Positions 18,169 through 27,400 of a stretch of 64,000 nt of DNA are shown here, piece by piece; position 1 is the first letter of the stretch; every line of letters begins with the position of its first letter. The stretch lies in the NCBI GenBank assembly GCA_013298625.1, contig JAAFIF010000009.1, positions 1-64,000 on the forward strand, read 5' to 3'. The notes under the pieces are model-generated. The model ran no database searches. It had not been told where the DNA came from and saw only the letters and a list, made by a program, of their open reading frames with translations. Position numbers and translations under genes: made by a program. Source of the DNA: Myxococcales bacterium. Lineage in GTDB: Bacteria > Myxococcota_A > Polyangia > Polyangiales > Ga0077539.

Positions 18169-18446
18169 CGCGAGTAGCCGGGATGATACTCGTTTGTCGG
18201 GCGGTTGACGTACGGCGCGCTCGAACAACGGACGTGACGGTGGCCGCTGCGCGCGACGAGACGCGCCGCGCAAGTTGTTCGAGGACGCGGTGCATACGGC
18301 GATTGACAGCGATCGCCCGCGCGGTGAAATGCGCGCGCTGGCGATCATCCGTCGGCCTGCGCTCTCGACGAGCGCTTCACGAACGACCGCCGAGCAGGTT
18401 TGGCTGCAACCACCGCCGCTCGGCTCACATGCGACGAGGAATACCG

Positions 18447-18830
18447 ATGGCGAAGGACGATCTGACGATCCTGGTAGCGGACGACGACGTAGAGCTGCTC
18501 GCGATCCTCGTGCAACATCTGCGCAGCCGTAAGTGCAAGATCGTCGAGGCGCGCGACGGCAACGAGGCGCTCGACCTCGCGCGCAAGCACAAGCCCGCGG
18601 TGATGATCCTGGACGTGATGATGCCTGGCCTGTCGGGCTGGGAGGTCGCCAAGCGCGTGCGCGACGACAAGGACCTCGCGCACACGGGGATCATCGTGCT
18701 CACGGCGATCGGCGAGACGCTCAACGCGCTGACCTCGCCGCTGTACGGCGCGGACGCGCAGCTCGACAAGCCGTTCGAGTTCTCGACGCTCGACGAGAAG
18801 ATCGACGAGCTGATCGCGAAGCCGCGCTGA
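18447..18830 (+). CDS. single-domain response regulator
   Basis: The 127-residue CheY-like receiver has the acidic pair Asp12-Asp13, phospho-acceptor Asp56 (ILDVMMPG), Thr86 (VLTAIG) and Lys108 (LDKPF), all in the expected order. There is no output domain. A GAGGAA ribosome-binding site precedes ATG 18447. The gene lies 66 bp upstream of a Ser/Thr protein kinase gene on the same strand, so the two may be co-transcribed, but no histidine kinase is present in the window. Confidence 0.93.
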   Translation: MAKDDLTILVADDDVELLAILVQHLRSRKCKIVEARDGNEALDLARKHKPAVMILDVMMPGLSGWEVAKRVRDDKDLAHTGIIVLTAIGETLNALTSPLYGADAQLDKPFEFSTLDEKIDELIAKPR

Positions 18831-18896
18831 CCGACGCGCGAGCGAAACCGTGGAGAACCTCGCGCCCACGGTGAACATGCGGTAAAACTCGGGTCG

Positions 18897-20528
18897 ATGT
18901 CTGTGCTCGGACCGCAGGACAAGGGGCTCGAGGGGGTTGTTCTCGCGGGGCGGTATCGCATCGAGAAGCGCCTCGGCGCCGGCGGGATGGGAGAGGTCTA
19001 CCGAGCGGTCAACACGGTGATCGACCGCCCCGTGGCCATCAAAGTGCTGCACCGAGAGCTCACGCGAAACCAAGAGATCGTCGAGCGGTTTCTGCGCGAA
19101 GCGAAGGCCGCGATCATCGTGCGCCACCCGAACGTCGTGGACGTGCTCGATGTGCTCGAGCACGACGGCGTTCCGTTCATTGTGCAAGAGCTGCTCAACG
19201 GAAGCGACCTGTCGCACTACATCGAGGCCGCTGGCGGAAGGCTCGGCGTCGACGAGGCGCTGCCGCTGTTGATTCCCGTGGTCGAAGCGGTGGGATCCGC
19301 GCACGCCAAGGGCGTCGTTCACCGGGACATCAAGCCCGAAAACGTGTTTCTCCACGAGGTCGAAGGGCAGGTCGTCCCCAAGGTCCTCGACTTCGGAATC
19401 TCGAAGCTCACCGCCGCTGGCGCCAAGCGCATGACCAGCACCGGCACCGCCATGGGGACGCCCGCGTACATGTCCCCCGAGCAGATTCAGGGCAGCGCCG
19501 AGGTCGACGCGCGCGGAGACGTCTGGTCCTTCGGCGTCGTGCTCTTCGAAGTGCTCTCCGGTCGACTGCCCTACGAATCCGAGACCGCAGGCGGGCTGTT
19601 CGTGCAGATCTGCACCACGGTCGCTCCGAAGCTTGACACGGTGACAACTGGGCTCCCGTCGGCGCTGGTGGACATCGTCGCGAAGTGCCTCGCGCCCAAC
19701 CGCGAGCAGCGCTACGCGAGCGCCACCGAGCTCGCCCGCGCCCTCCGCGCGATCATGGCCGAGCGCGGCGTCGATTCGACCCACAAGCTCCAGGCGATCG
19801 GCCCTGCGATCATCGAGACGCTCGAGGCGAGGGGCGGTTTCTCGTCGGGCCCTGCGCTCTCGATCGAGAGCCCGTCGACGCCCCGCGCAGAAGCGAAGAC
19901 CGCCGTCGGTCGCAAGCCCGCTGCCACGCCCAAGCAAACCGCCCGAGCGACGCCGTCGGCCCTCGCTGACGAGCACCGCGATCCACGGCAGGACGCGCGC
20001 GACCCAGCGGTGTCCTCGAAGGGCCGCTCGACGGTGCTCGTCGCTGGCGCGGGCGTGCTGCTCGTCGCGCTCATCGGCGTGGTCGCTGTCAAAGCGATGG
20101 GCGATGCGCCGAGCGCGCCGCGGTCGGAGGACGCAGGCGTCGCAGCGACGTCGGTGGCTGACGCAGCCGCGCAGCTCGCGCAACGCACAGACGATCGCGA
20201 CGCAAACGCGCTCACCGCAGCGATCATCGCGGTCGAAGACGCAGCGACCGTCGACAACAGCGCCGCGCTCGCCGGCAACGAGAGCGACGCCTCGATCGCG
20301 GCAGAGCCCGCAGCGCGCGGCGAGAGCGGGCGCCGTCACCACACGCGCGCGACGCGCGACGCGGGCGCGCGCCTCGCGCAGAGCACGACGAGCACGAGCA
20401 CGGGCAACACCGCTGCTGCGACGCAGCCGACCCATGGCGCGAGCGCTGCGCACGCGACGCAGGGCGCCACGACGGTCACGACCGTTTCAGGCCGACAGAC
20501 GCACGCGGCGACGACGTACGAGCCCTGA
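18897..20528 (+). CDS. Ser/Thr protein kinase with single C-terminal membrane segment
   Basis: The N-terminal kinase domain (about 20-290) has a Gly loop GAGGMGEV, Lys49 (VAIKVL), the catalytic loop HRDIKPEN at 142-149, DFG at 165-167 and an activation segment with several Thr (TSTGTAMGTPAYMSPE), so it should be active. A linker of about 90 residues leads to one membrane segment (VLVAGAGVLLVALIGVVAV) near residue 385 and an Ala/Thr/Asp-rich extracytoplasmic tail without PASTA repeats. This Hanks-type architecture is typical of Myxococcota. It follows a receiver gene. Confidence 0.95.
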   Translation: MSVLGPQDKGLEGVVLAGRYRIEKRLGAGGMGEVYRAVNTVIDRPVAIKVLHRELTRNQEIVERFLREAKAAIIVRHPNVVDVLDVLEHDGVPFIVQELLNGSDLSHYIEAAGGRLGVDEALPLLIPVVEAVGSAHAKGVVHRDIKPENVFLHEVEGQVVPKVLDFGISKLTAAGAKRMTSTGTAMGTPAYMSPEQIQGSAEVDARGDVWSFGVVLFEVLSGRLPYESETAGGLFVQICTTVAPKLDTVTTGLPSALVDIVAKCLAPNREQRYASATELARALRAIMAERGVDSTHKLQAIGPAIIETLEARGGFSSGPALSIESPSTPRAEAKTAVGRKPAATPKQTARATPSALADEHRDPRQDARDPAVSSKGRSTVLVAGAGVLLVALIGVVAVKAMGDAPSAPRSEDAGVAATSVADAAAQLAQRTDDRDANALTAAIIAVEDAATVDNSAALAGNESDASIAAEPAARGESGRRHHTRATRDAGARLAQSTTSTSTGNTAAATQPTHGASAAHATQGATTVTTVSGRQTHAATTYEP

Positions 20529-20579
20529 AAATACCTTCAAACTGAGAAAGAGAGCCGTCGCCCATGATAGGCTTTCTCG

Positions 20580-21488
20580 ATGGGTTACGGAGGATGGCCT
20601 TTGGGCAAGACCTATGGGTTTTCGCTGTGCGCAGCGGCGTTGGGGACGCTGGTGAGCGCGAGCGCAAACGCGCAAGTGACGCCCGCGCAGCAGCCGCAGC
20701 CCGCGCAAGCGACGCCGCCGGTGGCGGTGGTGGCTCCGACGGCGAGCCCGCAGCCGGCGATCGCGCCGACGCCCGTTGATCCGCGTGAGCAAGAGGCGCG
20801 ATCGGCGTTCGAGGCTGGCGTGGCTGCGCTGACCGACGAGCGGTACGCCGACGCCCTCGGGCACTTTCAGCGCTCGTACGAGGTCCGTCGCGCGGCGAGC
20901 GCGGCGCTCAACCTGGGCGTGACGCTGCGTGCGCTCGGGCGCCTGGTCGAAGCGCGGCAGCGGTTCAACGAGTTCTTGGAGCTCGCGAGCGCGGCGCAGC
21001 ACGAGCGGCACGACCGCGAGGTGGCCACGTTTATCGCGGATATTTCGCGGCGAATCGGTCGATTGCACATCGCGTTGGTCGAGCCCGCGAGCGCGCGAGT
21101 GCTGATCGACGGGCGCCGCGCGATGCTCGACGAGCGAGACGACGTGGTGGTCGATCCCGGAGAGCACCGGGTCGAAGCGGTCCTCGCGGGCTACGAGACC
21201 GCGCTGCAGACGGTCAACGTGAGCTCGGGCGGGCGCGCGGAGGTGCAGCTGCGGCTGCGAAGGCCCGCGCAGGACCTTCGGGTGACGCCGACGCCGGTGA
21301 CTCCGTCGAGCGGAGCGATCTGGCAGAGCCCTGCGTTTTGGGTGTTGGTGGGCGTGGGAGTGACGGCTGCGGTGGCGATTCCGGTGACGATCGCGGTGAC
21401 GAGCGGGCCGGATATCCCGAGGCTGACGGGGCTGTTTTGCATTCGGACCGACGGCGGGCAGTGCCCGATCGCGGAGGGCGTTCGATGA
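20580..21488 (+). CDS. exported TPR and PEGA-like protein
   Basis: The 302-residue protein has a signal peptide ending near ASANAQ, an Ala/Pro/Gln-rich linker, and TPR-like helices at about 75-150 (AFEAGVAALTDERYADALGHFQRSYEVRRAASAALNLG). A PEGA-like beta domain at about 160-220 (PASARVLIDGRRA...GEHRVEAVLAGYE) is followed by a membrane segment near 255-275. In Myxococcota such proteins commonly accompany Ser/Thr kinases. The stop overlaps the next start by ATGA. An imperfect stem (GAGAA...TTCTC) lies directly before the ATG. Confidence 0.75.
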   Translation: MGYGGWPLGKTYGFSLCAAALGTLVSASANAQVTPAQQPQPAQATPPVAVVAPTASPQPAIAPTPVDPREQEARSAFEAGVAALTDERYADALGHFQRSYEVRRAASAALNLGVTLRALGRLVEARQRFNEFLELASAAQHERHDREVATFIADISRRIGRLHIALVEPASARVLIDGRRAMLDERDDVVVDPGEHRVEAVLAGYETALQTVNVSSGGRAEVQLRLRRPAQDLRVTPTPVTPSSGAIWQSPAFWVLVGVGVTAAVAIPVTIAVTSGPDIPRLTGLFCIRTDGGQCPIAEGVR

Positions 21489-23449
21489 GTCACGGGGTGC
21501 GTTCTTGGTTGAGCGCCGCGGCGCTGACCGTGGCGGCGCTGAGCGGCGCGAGCTGCAAGAAGCCGGCGACGGGGCTGCGCGTGCTGGTGACGACGGACTT
21601 CTCGCCGAGCTCGACGACGCCGCCGCTTCACTCGGTGATCGTGCGCGTGTCCGACGTGCGAACGGGCGCAGAGCTCATCGCGGACACGATCAACGTGCTC
21701 GATGGCGCCGCGACGTTGCCGCTGAAATTCAGCGTGTTTCTCACGACCGCGGCGAGCGATCGCGTGCGGATCGAGGCCGAGGCGCACACGGTCGACACGC
21801 AGGCCAACCCGCGCAACCCCGACGGCTCGACGCGCGCGCTCACCGCGGCGCGCGTGGTGACGGGGTTCGTGGAGGGGCAGATTCGGGTGGTTCCGCTGGT
21901 GCTCTATCGCGGTTGTTGGGACGCGCGGCTCGCGTGCACGCCGGACACCACGTGCGGGCCGAGCGCGATGTGCGAGAGCGCCAATCGCGACCCCAACACG
22001 CTGCCGGCGTTCGACCGCGACGCAGGTGATCCGACGGACGTGTTTACGCCAGCGAGCGACGCGGCCACCGCGAGCGAAGCGGGCAGCGACGGCGCGATGG
22101 ACGCCACGGCGGACGGCGCGACGGACAGCGGCGTGATCGTGGACACCGGCGTGCGGCCCGACAGCTCGTGCGCGCTGCCCGCGCCGATGATGTTGCCCGT
22201 CTCGATCGCGTCGCCCGAGGCGCCTGACCCCAAGCTGCTCTCGATCGTGACCCGTCCATCGATGCCCGCGATGATGATGGACGCGGGCGCGGGCGGCGCC
22301 ACGGTCGAGCTGTTGTGGGCGGGGCCGCGCTCGATGAGCAACTCGACCCACGTGTACTCGGCGGGGCTCAGCAAGGTCGCTGGCGTGTACGGAGGCCGGC
22401 GCTTGGCGACGATGGGGGCTCCCTTGAGCAGTGGTTCGATCGCGACCATCGCGCTCGGGACCACAACGAATGAAGTCGGCGCGCTCTCGCTCTCGAGCAC
22501 GATGATGATGATGCCTCCGACGTTGTCGGGGGCCCTCGTCGCAACGGACACGGGTCTACAGGCGCCGACCGGCTTCAACCCGCCGCCAGCGTGGCCGTGG
22601 GCCAACGTCGATCTCAGCAACAGCGCGCTGCTGCTGCTCGACAACACACCGACGGTCGCGGTGTGCTCGGTGCCCAACGCTGGGACGCGGATGCCGTGCT
22701 ACGTGGCGGACAGCCGAGGGATGAGCCGGACGTTCAACTTGGACTTCGGCGCGTTGTCGTTGGCGCGTGCTCGGCTCGTCGGCTTCGTGGTGGCGTCGCG
22801 AGCGATGCCCATGATGCCCATGATGCCGCTCGCTCAGGTGCTCCTCGAGCTCGCCGATGGCCAGGGCTACGCGCGCTGCGAATCGGTCTCGACCATCCCT
22901 CCCGGCGGCGAAGGCAGCGGCGTCAACATGACGTGCGTCACCACCCAAGTGGTCGGCGGATCAGTGCGGCCAGGATCGCTCTCGGCCCACTGGATTCCCG
23001 ACGGAATGTGCGGCACCGGAGCGCGGCTCGCCGGCGGCTGGTACGGCGCGCTCGCGCAAATCGTGGGAGGGGTCGAGACGATCGTCGCGGGGGCGCTCGA
23101 CGTCGCGAGCACAGGCGCGCTGCCGATTCGCTATGGCTCGGCGACGGACATCAACCTGCGGACCGCGGTCTCGGTCGCCCCGATGCCCTGCGAAATGATG
23201 ATCGCTCGCGCCACGGGCACGAGCCTCTCGTTTGTTCGCGCGACGTTGGACGGCGCGTCGGTCAGCCCTGCTTCAACACCGCTCGTGATCGACGGCAACA
23301 GCGTCGTGCGCTCGACCGCGCAGGCGCCGCCCAGCGCAGCGCCCGGCATGATGCCGACCGGTGACGACCACCTCTTCGCCTTCATCCAAGGGAGCGGCGT
23401 GTACGTCGCGACCACGACCGTCACGCGCACGTGCCCGTCGTCGATGTAA
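21485..23449 (+). CDS. large surface lipoprotein, function unknown
   Basis: The 654-residue protein has a lipoprotein signal ending in LSGASC (Cys near residue 23). An N-terminal beta domain (about 30-150) is followed by a Cys pair region (CTPDTTCGPSAMC), an Asp/Ala/Ser linker and a C-terminal beta-rich region with Met clusters (MMMMPP and MPMMPMMPLA). Repeated short ATG-rich codon runs encode these. It overlaps the PEGA-like gene by ATGA, suggesting the two products work together at the surface. I do not recognise a named family. Confidence 0.6.
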   Translation: MSHGVRSWLSAAALTVAALSGASCKKPATGLRVLVTTDFSPSSTTPPLHSVIVRVSDVRTGAELIADTINVLDGAATLPLKFSVFLTTAASDRVRIEAEAHTVDTQANPRNPDGSTRALTAARVVTGFVEGQIRVVPLVLYRGCWDARLACTPDTTCGPSAMCESANRDPNTLPAFDRDAGDPTDVFTPASDAATASEAGSDGAMDATADGATDSGVIVDTGVRPDSSCALPAPMMLPVSIASPEAPDPKLLSIVTRPSMPAMMMDAGAGGATVELLWAGPRSMSNSTHVYSAGLSKVAGVYGGRRLATMGAPLSSGSIATIALGTTTNEVGALSLSSTMMMMPPTLSGALVATDTGLQAPTGFNPPPAWPWANVDLSNSALLLLDNTPTVAVCSVPNAGTRMPCYVADSRGMSRTFNLDFGALSLARARLVGFVVASRAMPMMPMMPLAQVLLELADGQGYARCESVSTIPPGGEGSGVNMTCVTTQVVGGSVRPGSLSAHWIPDGMCGTGARLAGGWYGALAQIVGGVETIVAGALDVASTGALPIRYGSATDINLRTAVSVAPMPCEMMIARATGTSLSFVRATLDGASVSPASTPLVIDGNSVVRSTAQAPPSAAPGMMPTGDDHLFAFIQGSGVYVATTTVTRTCPSSM

Positions 23450-23502
23450 ACGCGCGCTGGTCGGCCGCGGGCTCGGATGTGATAGCGTCGCCGCTCCCAC
23501 GG

Positions 23503-24006
23503 ATGAAGGTCACGATCTCGCACGAGTTTGCGGTGGACGCAGACACCTTTTGGGAGCGCTGCTTCCTCGACGAAGCGTTCAACCGCGCGCTGTACGTGGA
23601 CTCGCTGAAGTTTCCTGCGTACGAGCTGCTCGAGTCGAAGGACGAGGGCGGCAAGCTGCGCCGCCGCGTGCGCGTGATGCCCAAGCAAGAGGCCCCGGCG
23701 CCCGTGCAGAAGGCGCTCGGCGGCGCGTTTTCGTACATCGAAGAGGGCGTGCTCGACCGCGGCAACAACGTCTACCGCTTCAAGGTCGTGCCCGGCACCC
23801 TCGCGGACAAGATCCGCTCTGAAGGCGAGTTTCGCCTGGAGAAAACCGGACCCAAATCGATTCGTCGCGTGGTCGACATGACCATCGAGGTCAAGATCTT
23901 CGGCATCGGCGGCATCGCCGAGGGCTTCGTCTCGAAGTCCACGCAGGACACCTACGCGAAGGCCGCGGAGTTTACTCAGAGGTACATCGCGGCCAAGGGA
24001 CTCTGA
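23503..24006 (+). CDS. DUF2505 family protein, copy 1
   Basis: The 167-residue protein starts at ATG 23503 with MKVTISHEFAVDADTFWERCF, the typical opening of DUF2505, a START/SRPBCC-like fold of about 160 residues that binds hydrophobic ligands. It lacks a signal peptide. The next gene, 24 bp downstream, is a paralog in the same orientation, so the pair arose by tandem duplication. Both share FGIGG and the segment before it. The ligand is unknown. Confidence 0.8.
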   Translation: MKVTISHEFAVDADTFWERCFLDEAFNRALYVDSLKFPAYELLESKDEGGKLRRRVRVMPKQEAPAPVQKALGGAFSYIEEGVLDRGNNVYRFKVVPGTLADKIRSEGEFRLEKTGPKSIRRVVDMTIEVKIFGIGGIAEGFVSKSTQDTYAKAAEFTQRYIAAKGL

Positions 24007-24030
24007 GCACAAAGCAAAGGGAGCGCTGAG

Positions 24031-24537
24031 ATGATCAAGTTTACGCTGACCCACGAAATCAACTGCGACGTCGACACCTTCTGGAAGCTCTTCTTCGACA
24101 AGGAGTTCAACGACGCGCTCTACAAGGGCGCGCTCGGCTTCACGAAGTACGACCTGGTCGAGTCGAAGGACACGGACAAGCAGCTCGTGCGCAAGGTCTC
24201 GGCGATGCCGAAGATCGACCTGCCCGGCCCGATCGCGAAGGTCATGGGCCCCGGCTTCGGCTACACCGAGGACGGGACGCTCGACAAGGCGACCAAGCGC
24301 TGGACGTGGTCGCTCACCACGAGCCAGATGGCCGACAAGCTCAAGCAGAACGGCACGCTGCGCGTCGAGGCCGCGGGCGAAGGCAAGTGCAAGCGCATCG
24401 CGGACATCTCCGGCGAAGCGAAGGTCTTCGGCATCGGCGGCATGATCGAGAGCACGATCGAGAAAGAGCTCCGCAACGGCTGGGACAAGAGCGCCGAGTT
24501 CATGAACAAGTGGATCCGCGAGGGCCGCGCGAAGTGA
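24031..24537 (+). CDS. DUF2505 family protein, copy 2
   Basis: The 168-residue protein, MIKFTLTHEINCDVDTFWKLFF, is clearly homologous to the preceding product over its whole length (shared DTFW, ESKD, VFGIGG). An AAAGGGAG ribosome-binding site lies upstream. Its TGA overlaps the GTG start of the next gene (GTGA), so the DUF2505 pair is coupled to the membrane glycosyltransferase-like gene. The function is likely lipid or polyketide-like ligand binding (inference from fold family). Confidence 0.82.
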   Translation: MIKFTLTHEINCDVDTFWKLFFDKEFNDALYKGALGFTKYDLVESKDTDKQLVRKVSAMPKIDLPGPIAKVMGPGFGYTEDGTLDKATKRWTWSLTTSQMADKLKQNGTLRVEAAGEGKCKRIADISGEAKVFGIGGMIESTIEKELRNGWDKSAEFMNKWIREGRAK

Positions 24538-26225
24538 ATCGTGACCGGGTGGCGCGGTGGGGGCCGCCGTCACTACTGGTGTTGCTGCTCTCGTTCGGGG
24601 CGTTCGCGTACTTCTTTCGAGTAGGCGACGTCCCGTCCGCGTCCGGCGACGAGGGAAACTGGATGGCCATGGGCCACAGGATCTACCTCGGCCTGCCGAC
24701 GCGGCTCGGGCCCGACTCGCGCTTCGTCACCACGGCGTTCGCGCGCATGATCTCGCTCGCCTATCGCTTCGGCGGCGTCACCATCGGCGCTGCGCGCTCG
24801 GTGCTCGGCGTCAGCGTGCTCGTGGGCCTCGTTGCGATCTACGCGGTGAGCGCGCGGATGAAGTCGCGCGCGCTGGGGCTCACGCTGTGCGCGCTGCTCG
24901 CGACGCACCCGTGGACCGTGTGGTGGTCGCGCAGCGTGGTCGTTCCGTACGCGATCGCGCTGATGACCGCGGTGCTCGGGCCGCTCGCGTGGGTGCTCGC
25001 GACCAGCGCGTACCGCGAGCCCGCGATGGACAAGCGCGCTTTGTGGAAGCGCCACCTCGCGCTCATCGCCGCGGGCCAGATCCTCGTGTCCGCCCTGCAC
25101 TTCACGCCGTTCGGACTCTTGCCGCTCCTCGCGTGCGCGCTCTGGTCCCTCGCGGCGCGGGACGGCCGCGCGTCGCTGCGAACGCTCGGCCCGTGGCTCT
25201 CGCTCGGCGCCGTGATCGCCCACGCGATCCCGATCTTGATGGACGTCTTCTCGGTCGTACACCAGTCCAACCCGTCGCCGCGCTTCGTGGACTTCGACCG
25301 ACGATGGCGCAATTTTGTGCGCTCGATCATCGACGGGTACTCCGGCGAACAGACGCTGCGCGACTACGTGGGCGACAACGCGTACACCGCGCTCGGGGTC
25401 ACGCCCTCGCGCGCCGCGGTCGTCGCGCTGGTGCTCTCGGCGCTGGGCGTCGCGTTCGTCAAGCGCCGCGAGGGCGAAGGGACGCTCTCCGACAGCGCGC
25501 GCTCTCTCAGAAACTTCGCGCCGTTGTACTTCTTCGTCGCGCTGCTGTTCTTCCCGCTGGTGCTCGCTCCGGCGCGGGACTGGTGGCTCGCGACCATCGA
25601 CTCCGAGCGGTACTTCTTCGCGCTGCTCGCGCCGGGCGCGCTGCTCGTCGCGACGCTGGTCCTCTCGGACAAGCGCGCGGGCGCCGTGATGGCCGCGCTG
25701 ATCGCTGGGTACTTCGCGCTCGGTCCCAACCTGCGGGCGGCCCGGTATTTCGCGAGCGGCGGCGGCCCCGACCACGGCTACTACAGCGCGCACCGCGGCG
25801 GCGGCTACCGCGGCTACAAGGTGATGCGCGGCTCGCGCACGGTCACGACCGCCATCCACGAGGCCTGCAGGGACGTCGCGCGCGGCGAAGCCGTCACGAT
25901 CGCGTTCAACGACTACGCGTTTCATCCCGTGCGCGTGCTCATCCGCGTGAAGCCCGACCACAACATCACGTCGGTGTACATCCGCGACGCGGCGCTGCCG
26001 CAAGGGCGGCTGCTGTGCATCCCCGTGTGGCCCGAGGCGATGTTTACGTCGGGCCACATCCCTGGCTCGGCGGTGCAGCAGAACCGCTGGATGCGGCAGT
26101 ACGCCCTGCAGCGTATGGACGAGCCGCGACGCATCGCCGAGTGGTCGCAGCCCAACGGCGCGCCGCTGCTGGACCTCTACGTCGGCCGCGTGAGCGCGAG
26201 CGAAGCGGGGCACCGGCCTCAGTGA
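24534..26225 (+). CDS. GT-C type multi-pass membrane protein (ArnT/PMT-like)
   Basis: The GTG at 24534 overlaps the DUF2505 stop. The 563-residue protein has about ten membrane segments in its first 400 residues and a soluble C-terminal domain. The first periplasmic loop carries SGDEGNW, in the position of the Asp/Glu motif of GT-C glycosyltransferases that use lipid-linked sugars (ArnT, PMT family 39). The tail domain (residues 410-563) resembles those after GT39-type cores. The acceptor is unknown. Codon use matches the neighbours. Confidence 0.72.
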   Translation: MNRDRVARWGPPSLLVLLLSFGAFAYFFRVGDVPSASGDEGNWMAMGHRIYLGLPTRLGPDSRFVTTAFARMISLAYRFGGVTIGAARSVLGVSVLVGLVAIYAVSARMKSRALGLTLCALLATHPWTVWWSRSVVVPYAIALMTAVLGPLAWVLATSAYREPAMDKRALWKRHLALIAAGQILVSALHFTPFGLLPLLACALWSLAARDGRASLRTLGPWLSLGAVIAHAIPILMDVFSVVHQSNPSPRFVDFDRRWRNFVRSIIDGYSGEQTLRDYVGDNAYTALGVTPSRAAVVALVLSALGVAFVKRREGEGTLSDSARSLRNFAPLYFFVALLFFPLVLAPARDWWLATIDSERYFFALLAPGALLVATLVLSDKRAGAVMAALIAGYFALGPNLRAARYFASGGGPDHGYYSAHRGGGYRGYKVMRGSRTVTTAIHEACRDVARGEAVTIAFNDYAFHPVRVLIRVKPDHNITSVYIRDAALPQGRLLCIPVWPEAMFTSGHIPGSAVQQNRWMRQYALQRMDEPRRIAEWSQPNGAPLLDLYVGRVSASEAGHRPQ

Positions 26226-26266
26226 CCAGCGCGGCGCGTTGACCGTGGCGCGCGGCGCGTGCTTCG

Positions 26267-27391
26267 ATGCCCGCCGTGATGCGCGCGCGATGGAGCGGTG
26301 TTGGTTGCGGTGTCTTGATTGTGTGTGTCTCTGCGTGCGGCGGGCCCGCGCCCGTCGAAGACGCCGCTGTCGACGCCGCGTCGCTCGCGGATCGTCCCGC
26401 GGACACCGGCGCGGACAGCAGCGCCAGTCCCGACGCTGCGGCGCAGGACGCGACGAGCTCGTTGCCGGATGTCGCTGCGCAAGACGCGATGAGCCCGCAG
26501 CCCGACGCGAGCGCGCCGGACGCATCGGCGCCGGACGCGAGCGCGCCGGTGAACCCGCTCGATGGGATCGGCGCGGTCGAGATGGTGCGCGGCGGGTTCA
26601 TGTTTACCGAGGGGCCGCAGTGGCGCTCGCGCGAGGGCGACCTGCTCTTCACGGACATCCCTGCGAACACGATTCAGCGGTTGCTGTTGCCGATGGCGGT
26701 GATGGCGTTTCGGCAGCCGAGCGACAACGCCAACGGGCTCGCGGTGGACGCGATGGGACGGCTGCTCGCGGCGGAGCACGGCTCGCGCTCGGTCACGCGG
26801 ACGCTCGCCAACGGGATGCGCGAGACGCTCGCGAGCGGGTTCATGGAGGGCGGCGCGATGCGCAGGCTCAACTCGCCCAACGACTTGATCGTGCGCTCGG
26901 ACGGAACCGTGTACTTCACGGATCCTCCGTACGGAATCAACCCGGCGACGCAGCAAGAGCTGTCGTTCAACGGGGTGTTTCGCAGGACCGCGGCGGGGGC
27001 GCTCAGCGCCGAGTGGCGCGGCGCGCGCGCGAGTCGCCCCAACGGGATCGCGCTCTCTCCCGACGAGCGCACGTTGTACTTCACGGACACCAGCGACGGT
27101 CGCGTGCGCGCGATGGACGTCGGCCCGGACGGCGCCCTCTCGGGCGAGCGCACCCTCGCGACCACCAGCGGAAACCCCGACGGAATGGCGGTCGACCGCG
27201 ACGGAAACCTCTTCGTCACCACCAACTCGGGCGTGCAGGTGTTCTCTGCCGCGGGGCGCCTGTGGGGCACGATCGCCGTCCCGATGCAGCCGGCCAACTG
27301 CGCCTTCGGCGCCGCCGATGGACGCACGCTCTTCGTCACCGCGCGCAACGCGCTCTATCGCGTCCGCCTCGCGCGCCCGGGGCTGTACTAG
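26267..27391 (+). CDS. SMP-30/gluconolactonase-like lipoprotein
   Basis: The 374-residue protein has a lipoprotein signal ending in VCVSAC (the alternative ATG at 26279 gives the same cleavage). An Asp/Ala linker covers residues 25-100. A six-bladed propeller of the SMP-30 type follows, with FTEGPQW as the first metal ligand (Glu), SPNDLIV (Asn) and TDTSDG (Asp) at the expected spacing. These ligands suit a Ca2+- or Zn2+-dependent lactonase. It ends 9 bp before a convergent gene. Confidence 0.85.
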   Translation: MPAVMRARWSGVGCGVLIVCVSACGGPAPVEDAAVDAASLADRPADTGADSSASPDAAAQDATSSLPDVAAQDAMSPQPDASAPDASAPDASAPVNPLDGIGAVEMVRGGFMFTEGPQWRSREGDLLFTDIPANTIQRLLLPMAVMAFRQPSDNANGLAVDAMGRLLAAEHGSRSVTRTLANGMRETLASGFMEGGAMRRLNSPNDLIVRSDGTVYFTDPPYGINPATQQELSFNGVFRRTAAGALSAEWRGARASRPNGIALSPDERTLYFTDTSDGRVRAMDVGPDGALSGERTLATTSGNPDGMAVDRDGNLFVTTNSGVQVFSAAGRLWGTIAVPMQPANCAFGAADGRTLFVTARNALYRVRLARPGLY

Positions 27392-27400
27392 GCGTTCGGC